Assembly (NCBI GenBank): GCA_024226315.1
Contig: JAAELT010000716.1
Location: 1-64,000 of the forward strand
DNA length: 64,000 nt
From: a bacterium
GTDB lineage: Bacteria > Acidobacteriota > Thermoanaerobaculia > Multivoradales > J023
Direction of reading: 5' to 3'
This document shows positions 45,116 to 51,404 of the stretch, piece after piece. Numbering within the stretch: the first letter of the stretch is position 1; every line of letters starts with the position of its first letter. A program made the position numbers and the translations under genes. The notes beneath the pieces are model-generated. The model did no database searches. It had not been told where the DNA came from and worked only from the letters and a program-made list of their open reading frames with translations.

Positions 45116-45478
45116 TGCGTCCGTGGCCGGTCGCGGAGGGCTCGAACCGGGGTTTCCGGCGTGCGCGGCACGCCGCGCAGGCTGGCAACAGAAGTTTCCG
45201 GCGCGCGCGGCACGCCGCCCGAGGCCGTCACGAAAAATATCGGCGCCCGCGGCATGCCGCGGGAGGCAGAAACAAGACTTATTGGCGCCCGCGGCACGCC
45301 GCGCACGGCGTTCACAGAAATTATCGGCGCCCGCGGCACGCCGCTCGAGGCAAAAACGAAAAGTAATGGCGCCCGCGGCGTGCCGCGCGAGGCGGAAACA
45401 GAAGTTATTGGGGCGCGCGGCACACCGCGAACGGGTGAAACGGCGGCTTCCGGCACACGCGGTGTGCCGCAAAGCATT
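45116..45478. repeat. 42-bp-period array, eight clear units plus one degenerate
   Basis: The core CGCGGCACGCC or a close variant starts at 45164, 45206, 45248, 45290, 45332, 45374, 45416 and 45458: always 42 bp apart. A degenerate unit occupies 45116-45157. Each unit has a conserved GC-rich, near-palindromic half (GGCGCCCGCGGCACGCCGCG) and a variable half that is often A-rich (such as gaaaaatat, caaaaacgaaaag). Unit 8 is a perfect palindrome, CGGCACAC-GCG-GTGTGCCG. The array lies upstream of acdS on one strand and of the mini-genes on the other. Frames are open on both strands because 42 is divisible by 3. Confidence 0.9.
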
Positions 45479-45554
45479 GACAGTCAACAACTTGATCTGC
45501 TTCGGCGCAGCGCAGAGGCTTTGCCACGGGCCGCGTCGAAATTGTGGCGCCGGC

Positions 45555-45684
45555 GCATCTGCCACACTGCGTAGACCGTACCGGCGCAATCCAGCGCCGC
45601 GCTTCCAGGGAGGACGCACGATGCGTATCTGCACCTCGGTCAGGTCCGGCTCGGGTCCTGCGATCGATCCGAGCGGCTAGGCGA
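45555..45684 (+). repeat. mini-gene cassette copy A
   Basis: About 130 bp that match 45828-45957 without gaps: same 66-nt leader, same ribosome site, same 60-nt ORF. Offset between copies is 273 bp. Confidence 0.9.
45621..45680 (+). CDS. 19-residue mini-protein A (unknown; possible signal or precursor peptide)
   Basis: ATG preceded by GGGAGG with a spacing of 8; the product is MRICTSVRSGSGPAIDPSG and then TAG. A second copy at 45894 encodes MRIHTLVRSGSGPAIDPGG. Of the 8 base differences in 60, three are silent third-position changes and VRSGSGPAIDP is invariant, while the 66-nt leader differs at about 15 positions. That favours a translated peptide. It lacks a signal peptide or hydrophobic stretch. 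I do not recognise it. It could be a signalling peptide for the neighbouring HTH-TPR protein, a RiPP-like precursor, a regulatory leader or a micro-toxin. Confidence 0.6.
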   Translation: MRICTSVRSGSGPAIDPSG

Positions 45685-45705
45685 CCACGCCAGGAGGTTC
45701 CGTCG

Positions 45706-45783
45706 ATGAGCGAAGTTCTCTATCGCCCGTCTGGATTTTCGCGCGGGCCAGTACTCGCGAGAGTGACGATTACAGATTCTTGA
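45706..45783 (+). CDS. 25-residue mini-ORF between the two mini-gene copies
   Basis: AGGAGG lies 8 nt before the ATG, an optimal ribosome site. The product starts MSEVLYRPSGFSRGPVL and ends ITDS. It is not similar to the flanking mini-proteins except for a short S-G-rich stretch. It has no homologue in the window. Its position in a run of three tiny, well-spaced ORFs suggests it is translated from the same transcript. Confidence 0.45.
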   Translation: MSEVLYRPSGFSRGPVLARVTITDS

Positions 45784-45827
45784 GGTGGATCGAGACTTGC
45801 AGAGATTCTGTGCCGTCGCTCCGGAAG

Positions 45828-45957
45828 GCATCAGCCACACTGTGTAGGCCGCACTGGCGCAATCGAGCGCCGCGGTTCTACGGAGGATTGGTTATGCGTA
45901 TCCATACCTTGGTCAGGTCTGGCTCGGGTCCTGCGATTGATCCAGGCGGCTAGGAGC
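45828..45957 (+). repeat. mini-gene cassette copy B
   Basis: Second copy of the cassette at 45555-45684, gapless. Confidence 0.9.
45894..45953 (+). CDS. 19-residue mini-protein B
   Basis: ATG with CGGAGGA upstream at the same spacing as copy A; the product is MRIHTLVRSGSGPAIDPGG. Compared with copy A, Cys4 is His, Ser6 is Leu and Ser18 is Gly, so a Cys-based modification cannot be general. A terminator hairpin follows 8 nt after the stop. Confidence 0.6.
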   Translation: MRIHTLVRSGSGPAIDPGG

Positions 45958-45961
45958 CGAA

Positions 45962-45990
45962 GAGGCCCTGCCATGCGGCGGGGCCTCAGT
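45962..45990. terminator. bidirectional terminator between mini-genes and regulator gene
   Basis: GAGGCCCTGCC pairs with GGCGGGGCCTC (one G-U pair) around ATGC and is followed by agtcttct. It sits 3 nt from the end of the convergent regulator gene. Confidence 0.7.
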
Positions 45991-45993
45991 CTT

Positions 45994-47244
45994 CTAGCGC
46001 TGGAGATCCGCCGAGACCAACGTCGAAAGCCGGCGGTCTCGCGCACGATCCAGCGATCGGCGGATCTGTGCAACCAGCCTTGAATTCAATCTCGTCTGGT
46101 GGCGAACGAGACGAATGATCGCCTTCTCGATCCGCGCACTCCCTGTTCTGTCGAGCAAGGCACAGAGTCCGGTGACTTCGCTGCTCGCCAGATCCTCTTC
46201 CCCGAAGCTCAGTGCCTCCTCGATCAGCTCGATTGTCACCAAGGCACAGTCGGGCGGGCGGGCTGGACACAGGGCGTGTTTCGCGTTCTTGAGATGATCG
46301 AGGCGCGTCGCGCCCTGGGTCAGTCGGGCTTCGAGCCATGACAACTTGCCCGTCATCCATGTAGGAATGCGGTCTACCGCAGCGCGAGCCAGCGATGCAG
46401 CCTGCCGGGCGTCTTCGACCGCGCCTGCTTCCGCGTGGCAAAGCGCGGCCAATTGGTGAGTCGCCAGGCGGAAGAGAGGATCGGAAAGAAACCCCAGTGC
46501 AGCGTCCGAATTCCGCAAGGCGTCCTCGAAGTCACCGCTGTAGTAGCCCAAGATGGCGAGGATCTGGAATCCTCTGCCTTGCCCTTCACGATCGCCGAGC
46601 CGAGTGTGGGCCAGAGTGCCCTCCTGCGCCCACTTGACGGCCCGCGGCAGCCGTTCGCGCTCGAGAGTCAGATAGGCCATGCGGATCAAGAGATCGGCTT
46701 CGGCGTCTCGCAAGCCCAACTCACGCGCCAGATCTCGTGCTTCCTTGAGTACCAGCTCGGCGCGATCCAGGTCGGACTCCACGCGTAACGCTGAACCGTA
46801 GAGACCGAGAATACGAGGCAACTCATCAGGCCGAGCGAGTTGAAGCTCACGCGACAATGCAGAGCGGGCCTGCTGCGGTCTCTCGTGAGTTTGTGTCTCC
46901 AGAATCCTCAGCCGCCGCTCCCCGAGCCCGGGCCCATCCCTTTCCTCGATGCGCTTCCATGCAGACGCGACGATCCGCGGTCTGCGGATCTCGGGCGCCA
47001 CCTCCCCGCCGACAGCCGACGTGAGGAAGTCGCCCGGGTCGATCTCCAGAACTGCGCAGACCGCCAGGAAGTCGCGCACCTTCATGGTGCCGCGCTGACG
47101 GGTGTTGGAGAGAAACCGGCGCGGCTTGCCGATCCGCGCCTCCACGGTGTGGACGCCAGCCTTCCTGAGCAGCGGCTTCAGGGCTTCCTGAACCGCCCTG
47201 GCCTGCGCCCCTCCGATCAACTCGGCCAGCTTCTTGTGACTCAT
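45994..47244 (-). CDS. HTH (XRE-like) plus TPR regulator
   Basis: A 416-residue protein. The N-terminal ~80 residues resemble a degenerate XRE-type helix-turn-helix: GKPRRFLSNTRQRGTMKVRD, then FLAVCAVLEIDPGDFL. The rest (about 120-416) is a helical TPR-like array (GLYGSALRVESDLDRAELVL, LAILGYYSGDFEDALRNSDA). HTH-TPR proteins include the RRNPP family, which bind short peptides in the TPR groove; membership here is inference. It is convergent with the mini-genes and divergent from the gene at 47334. Confidence 0.75.
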   Translation of the reverse strand: MSHKKLAELIGGAQARAVQEALKPLLRKAGVHTVEARIGKPRRFLSNTRQRGTMKVRDFLAVCAVLEIDPGDFLTSAVGGEVAPEIRRPRIVASAWKRIEERDGPGLGERRLRILETQTHERPQQARSALSRELQLARPDELPRILGLYGSALRVESDLDRAELVLKEARDLARELGLRDAEADLLIRMAYLTLERERLPRAVKWAQEGTLAHTRLGDREGQGRGFQILAILGYYSGDFEDALRNSDAALGFLSDPLFRLATHQLAALCHAEAGAVEDARQAASLARAAVDRIPTWMTGKLSWLEARLTQGATRLDHLKNAKHALCPARPPDCALVTIELIEEALSFGEEDLASSEVTGLCALLDRTGSARIEKAIIRLVRHQTRLNSRLVAQIRRSLDRARDRRLSTLVSADLQR

Positions 47245-47333
47245 TTTCGAGCAGGCTACCAGAGCTTTGAGTCTCCCTCAATCAGTTGGGCCTATCGTCT
47301 CTGCAGGTGAGCACCTATACGAAGCCGCGGCCC

Positions 47334-47894
47334 ATGCCCGAGCCGATCCTCTACTGGATCGACTTCCATGGCGTCGCCGGACTGATCGACACCGTCGCCG
47401 GAGCAGCGCCGGAACGGCTCGGTAAGCTGCTGCACCTGCTCTCTTCGTCGCAGGAGCAGCTCGAGGCCCGTGTGGTCGTCGAGCTGGCGCTGCGGTGCCG
47501 AGACCCGCTGTCACCGCTCGCGACCCTCTGTCGGGATGCACTCGAGACCGCGGCCGACTTGGACACCCTGCTCAACGCGGAGCCGTGGCGCCACGTCCAG
47601 GAGGTCTGCCGGCACCCTCGTGCTGGCGCGCTCCTCAACCTCTGTGAGGCGGCCCTCGCGTCGCCGACGCCCTACAACGAGAGGCGGCTGAAGCGCATCC
47701 GAGAGATCCGGCCGCGGGTAAGAAGGGCAGCAGCGGCGGAGATGATCAGCCGGCGGCAAGAGATCGAGCGCGTCCGGGGCATGCGCTCCGCCGTGCTTCC
47801 TGACCTGTGGGTTCTGCTGGGCGGGTTTGTAGAGAAGACCAAGAAGACAATGCGCCGCGCGGCTTTTCACCGTCCCAGGTCCCCGGCACGCTGA
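47334..47894 (+). CDS. hypothetical helical protein
   Basis: A 186-residue protein from the ATG at 47334, starting MPEPILYWIDFHGVAGLIDT. It is mostly helical with a basic Arg-rich stretch (RRLKRIREIRPRVRRAAAAE) and a hydrophobic VLPDLWVLLGGFVEK near the end. No ribosome site is clear; a GTG at 47307 and a TTG at 47286 are in frame. I do not recognise the family. Divergent from the HTH-TPR gene, 90 nt apart, so the two may share control. Confidence 0.55.
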   Translation: MPEPILYWIDFHGVAGLIDTVAGAAPERLGKLLHLLSSSQEQLEARVVVELALRCRDPLSPLATLCRDALETAADLDTLLNAEPWRHVQEVCRHPRAGALLNLCEAALASPTPYNERRLKRIREIRPRVRRAAAAEMISRRQEIERVRGMRSAVLPDLWVLLGGFVEKTKKTMRRAAFHRPRSPAR

Positions 47895-48318
47895 ACAGAC
47901 CCGCCGCTTCGCATGGTGCGAACACTCGGCTCATCACGGGTCGCAGGGTCCCCGCGGCCCCCGCTCCGCGAAAACCAGCCCCGAAACACCGGACACTTTT
48001 TACGCGAGCATGACGGTCGCGAGCTTCCGTCATGACGTTGCAAGCCACTGCGAACAAACGGCTTGGGGAAAGTGTCCGGTGTTTTGAAGACGTCTCCATT
48101 TCAGAAAGTGTCCGGTTTTCGTGATTTTTGTCCGGTGTTTTGAAGAGGGGGTCAACGGCGATCTCGGCGTACCCTTTTTCACGTCGCAGCGAGGCATGCC
48201 AGCGACGCCAGAGCCCCGGCGGGACGCCGCCGGAACCCATCACGACCGAAAGAGGACCATCGCCATGATCACCAGACAACCAGTTCCGTCACCCGATCTC
48301 GAACGAAGGAGGAGAACC
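47895..48318. other. intergenic region with TGTCCGG repeats
   Basis: Carries four copies of a TGTCCGGTGTTTT-type motif and an internal palindrome, CATGACGG with CCGTCATG (48009-48034). No gene is seen. Confidence 0.7.
47983..48147. repeat. cluster of four TGTCCGG(TG)TTTT motifs
   Basis: One inverted copy (AAACACCGGACACTTTTTA, 47983-48001) and three direct copies (48067-48090, 48103-48124, 48125-48147), two of them continuing into TTTTGAAGA. The layout resembles REP/BIME-type units or a cluster of binding sites. Confidence 0.8.
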
Positions 48319-48378
48319 ATGAACCCCAGCAGACCGATTCAAGCCAAACAAACCAGGAGACCGATGTCATGGCAATAA
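48319..48378 (+). CDS. 19-codon upstream ORF, overlapping the next gene
   Basis: AAGGAGGAGAACC precedes the ATG, the best ribosome site in the region; the product is MNPSRPIQAKQTRRPMSWQ. Its stop overlaps the first codons of the 48369 gene by 10 nt, so it may serve to couple or regulate translation. An upstream in-frame ATG at 48265 (agagga 8 nt before it) would give 37 residues. Confidence 0.4.
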   Translation: MNPSRPIQAKQTRRPMSWQ

Positions 48379-49280
48379 AGACATCAGAGATGACCACCGT
48401 CCGTAACGACCTCGCCCTCGACCTCGAGGCCGGGATCCAGGAGTACCTCGGCGACGTCGCCGAGGGCTACGACCAGTTCTTCGAGCCCTTCCTCGAGGAG
48501 GGCGAGACCGCGCCCGACATCCGCTTTCAGCTGGAGCTGCTGCGCCGCGGCGTGGCCAGGCAGCGCCAGCAGCTCGACGGCATCGACGGCGACGTCGTCG
48601 ATCAGAGCGGTGCCGACGTCACCGTCAGCTCCGAGATCGAGAAGGCCACCAAAGCGATGCTCGCCAAGCTGGGCTATGTCCGCGACACCTGTCGTGGCGT
48701 GTTCGGCAAGGAGAGCCTGGAGCGCATCGGGCTCAAGGGAGAGCTCCCCCGCTACTCTGTGCGGCTGCACCAGCGGGCCAGCCTCGTGCGCCGGTCGCTG
48801 CGCAATCCCGCGAGCGGGCTCACACCGGTGCTGTCCGCGGGCGAGGGCGCTCTCACGCCCGCCAACCTGGCCGACGAGCTCGAGCCCGAGCTCGGTGAGC
48901 TGGGCCGCCTGGTGGGCGCTCGGCGCCACGGCCGCCGAAAGAGCGGCGACGTGCGCTCGCGTCGCCGCCGGAAGATCGCGGAGTTCGACACCGCGATCCG
49001 GGCGATCGTGCGCATGGCGCAGGGCATGTTCCGCCTCGCCGGCCGCGGCGACCTGGCGGCGCGCTTCCGCCCGGTAATCCAGCGGGTGATCCGCAAGCTC
49101 GAGGAGCAGGAGGCCAAGGAAGCCGCCGAGGCCCAGGCCGACGCGGCACCCGAGAGCACTGCGCCGGAGAGCACTGCGCCCGAAAGTGAGACGGCGGCCG
49201 AGGGCACTGTGCTCGAGGGCGAGGTGCCCGTGACTCACGCGACCGACGAAGCAGCGGCGTCCGAAGAGGCGACCGCCTGA
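48369..49280 (+). CDS. uncharacterised protein, second member of the family seen at 24087
   Basis: A 303-residue, mostly helical protein. The N-terminal part is acidic, the middle is Arg-rich (ARRHGRRKSGDVRSRRRRKI) and the tail is an Ala/Glu-rich linker with AAPESTAPESTAPESE repeats. The block FDTAIRAIVRMAQGM ... RLAGRGDLAARFR matches the 24087 protein, with FD, VR, A-x-G, LAGR and DLA in register. Tails differ: acidic here, Lys-rich there. I cannot assign a function. Confidence 0.75.
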   Translation: MAIKTSEMTTVRNDLALDLEAGIQEYLGDVAEGYDQFFEPFLEEGETAPDIRFQLELLRRGVARQRQQLDGIDGDVVDQSGADVTVSSEIEKATKAMLAKLGYVRDTCRGVFGKESLERIGLKGELPRYSVRLHQRASLVRRSLRNPASGLTPVLSAGEGALTPANLADELEPELGELGRLVGARRHGRRKSGDVRSRRRRKIAEFDTAIRAIVRMAQGMFRLAGRGDLAARFRPVIQRVIRKLEEQEAKEAAEAQADAAPESTAPESTAPESETAAEGTVLEGEVPVTHATDEAAASEEATA

Positions 49281-49298
49281 TCGTTCACCCTTTTCGGC

Positions 49299-49335
49299 GG
49301 GCCTGCCGGCCGGAAGGCCGGCAGGCCCGATTCTT
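49299..49335 (+). terminator. strong terminator hairpin
   Basis: GGGCCTGCCGGCC pairs perfectly with GGCCGGCAGGCCC across GGAA, followed by GATTCTT. Confidence 0.85.
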
Positions 49336-49404
49336 CCCCTGTGCTAGATTCTTCGAGGAGTCCATCAACGGGAACGTCTTCACCATCGAGCAAGGAGAAC
49401 CACA

Positions 49405-50370
49405 ATGCGCACTCGAATCTACTGCTCGGGGCTGGGGCTGCTGATCCTCGCCCTCGTCTCGACGACCTCGGCGCTCGCGAAGCCGCCTGGAGGCCATCTC
49501 AACATCGCTGAAGTCCTCGTCAGCGTCGGCGATCCCGACACCACGCTCACGATCAACGGAGAGGACTTCGACTTCGGGGGGCCGCTCGACGTGACCCTCG
49601 CCGAGATTCCGGCGAACGTGGTGAGCGCGACCAGCTCGCAGATCATCGCCACGGTGCCCACGAATCTCTTCCCGGCCGGCGACTACCTCCTCACCGTTTC
49701 CACCGGCAACGGTCAGAGTCAGTCCGACGAGTACGACCTGACGATCGGCGCGGTGGGTCCCGCTGGTCCTGAAGGTCCCGAAGGCCCCGAAGGTCCGGAA
49801 GGTCCAGAAGGCCCCGAGGGTCCGGAAGGTCCAGAAGGCCCCGAGGGTCCGGCTGGCCCAGAAGGTCCGGCAGGTCCAGAAGGCCCCGAAGGTCCGGCAG
49901 GCCCCGAAGGCCCGGCCGGCCCGGCAGGCCCCGCGGGCCCGGCAGGCCCCGAAGGCCCCGAGGGTCCCCCGGGTGCGGATGGGGGCAGTGGAGCCTTCAT
50001 CGTCGGCGGAGCGACCTCGTTCAACTCCTTCGGCACCGGAGACAACTTCATGCCCATGGCGGGCAGCCTGAGGACGAACGACTACGATGGCTCGAAGACC
50101 CGAGTCGGACTGGCCGGCACGCTGACCGATTTCTTCGCCGCGCTCAACCAGCCGAGCCCCGCGGGCACCTACACATTCCACGTGATGAAGAACGGCGCGG
50201 CGCAGTCCGTGACCTGTGTCGTGGCGGCCGGGACCCTCTCCTGCGAAGACCTGAGCAACTGCGTCTCGTTCGCAGCTGGAGACCTCATCGCTGTAAGAGG
50301 AACGGGCAGCGGCGCCGAGAATCGCATTCTGAGGTGGACGGCGGTCTTCACCCCCGGAGGCTCCTGCTAG
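49405..50370 (+). CDS. secreted IPT/TIG plus collagen-like repeat protein
   Basis: A 321-residue protein with a signal peptide (LGLLILALVSTTSALAK), then a TIG/IPT-like domain (TTLTINGEDFDFGGPLDVTL ... ATVPTNLFPAGDYLLTVS), then about 26 Gly-Pro-Glu/Ala triplets ending GPPGADG, then a C-terminal ~120-residue domain with two Cys pairs. The Gly-X-Y run could form a collagen-like triple helix, with the end domains for attachment and trimerisation. Strong ribosome site aaggag. Surface or extracellular function is inferred. Confidence 0.88.
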   Translation: MRTRIYCSGLGLLILALVSTTSALAKPPGGHLNIAEVLVSVGDPDTTLTINGEDFDFGGPLDVTLAEIPANVVSATSSQIIATVPTNLFPAGDYLLTVSTGNGQSQSDEYDLTIGAVGPAGPEGPEGPEGPEGPEGPEGPEGPEGPEGPAGPEGPAGPEGPEGPAGPEGPAGPAGPAGPAGPEGPEGPPGADGGSGAFIVGGATSFNSFGTGDNFMPMAGSLRTNDYDGSKTRVGLAGTLTDFFAALNQPSPAGTYTFHVMKNGAAQSVTCVVAAGTLSCEDLSNCVSFAAGDLIAVRGTGSGAENRILRWTAVFTPGGSC

Positions 50371-50379
50371 GCGGTCACC

Positions 50380-50402
50380 AATGAGGCGTGAGACGCCTCA
50401 TT
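50380..50402 (+). terminator. terminator hairpin after collagen-like gene
   Basis: AATGAGGCGT pairs perfectly with ACGCCTCATT across GAG. No T-run follows. The stem core resembles the terminator at 39047-39075. Confidence 0.7.
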
Positions 50403-50445
50403 GCGATCAGCTCGGCCCTGGCGATACGGGATACAATCCGTTTCG

Positions 50446-51315
50446 ATGATCCTGATCACGGGCGCCGCGGGCAAGACGGGCCGGGCCGTCGTCCAGGCCC
50501 TGGTTCGCCGGGGAGAGCCGGTCCGCGCCCTGGTCCGCCGGGCCGAGCAGGTCGAGCGGCTCGAAGGCCTCGGTGCCACCAAGGCGATGGCCGGCGACCT
50601 GCTCGACCAGAAGGCGGTCGAGCGCGCCGCCGCCGGAGCCCGGGCGATGTACCACATCTGCCCCAACATGCATCCGAAGGAGGTCGAGATCGGCCGCCTC
50701 GCCATCGCCGCGGCGCGCGCCGCCGGGGTCGAACGTCTCGTCTACCACTCGGTTCTGCACCCCCACACCGAGGCCATGCCGCACCACTGGCGCAAGCTGC
50801 GGGTCGAGGAGATGCTGGTCGGCTCGGGTCTTGACTTCACCGTGCTGCGGCCCGCCGCCTACATGCAGAACGTGGTGGCGAGCTGGTCGTCGGTCGCCGA
50901 CCTGGGTGTCTATCCGCTGCCCTACGCGGCGCAGACGCGGCTCACCATGGTCGACCTGCGCGACGTCGCCGAGGTCGCCGCCCGGGTACTGAGCGAGACC
51001 GGCCACGAGGGCGCCACCTACGAGCTTTGTGGGCCGGGTTACCTGTCGCAGACCCAGGTGGCCGAGACCCTGGCGCGGAGCCTGGGGCGCGAGGTGCGGG
51101 TGGTGGTGGTCTCGCTCGAGGCATGGGCGGAGGGCGCCCGCGAGAAGGGCCTGGACAAGGAGCGCGTCGGCTCGCTGGTGGAGATGTTCCGCTACTACGA
51201 GCGCCACGGCCTGCCCGGCAACTCCCGGGTCCTGGAGTGGCTGTTGGGCCACGAGCCCACGGGCTTCAGATCGTTCGTGCGGCGGGCCGCGAGAGAGGCG
51301 ACGGGAACGCGCTGA
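50446..51315 (+). CDS. NmrA/atypical SDR NAD(P)-binding protein
   Basis: A 289-residue Rossmann protein: MILITGAAGKTGRAVVQALV is the GxxGxxG nucleotide site, then AGDLLDQKAVERA and VYHSVLHPHTEAMPHHWRK. The active-site Tyr-Lys of classical SDRs is not obvious, as usual for NmrA-like proteins, which often sense redox state or reduce quinones. TACAAT lies 8 nt before the ATG with no ribosome site (leaderless pattern). Confidence 0.85.
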   Translation: MILITGAAGKTGRAVVQALVRRGEPVRALVRRAEQVERLEGLGATKAMAGDLLDQKAVERAAAGARAMYHICPNMHPKEVEIGRLAIAAARAAGVERLVYHSVLHPHTEAMPHHWRKLRVEEMLVGSGLDFTVLRPAAYMQNVVASWSSVADLGVYPLPYAAQTRLTMVDLRDVAEVAARVLSETGHEGATYELCGPGYLSQTQVAETLARSLGREVRVVVVSLEAWAEGAREKGLDKERVGSLVEMFRYYERHGLPGNSRVLEWLLGHEPTGFRSFVRRAAREATGTR

Positions 51316-51404
51316 CTGCGATATCCTAGGGACTCCGGACACCTGTCGGCCAAGAGGCGCGCCCGCCAGGCGACCGTGTCCGCCAACCTGAGGAGATCCC
51401 GATC

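Noticed and set aside
45116..45478. CRISPR array
   Set aside because: Period of 42 bp with only ~16 variable bases, variable parts related to each other, and no cas genes.
45161..45574. 137-codon plus-strand protein through the 42-bp array
   Set aside because: No ribosome site or sensible start; frames stay open on both strands because the period is a multiple of 3. Third-position variation was noted, so it is not fully excluded.
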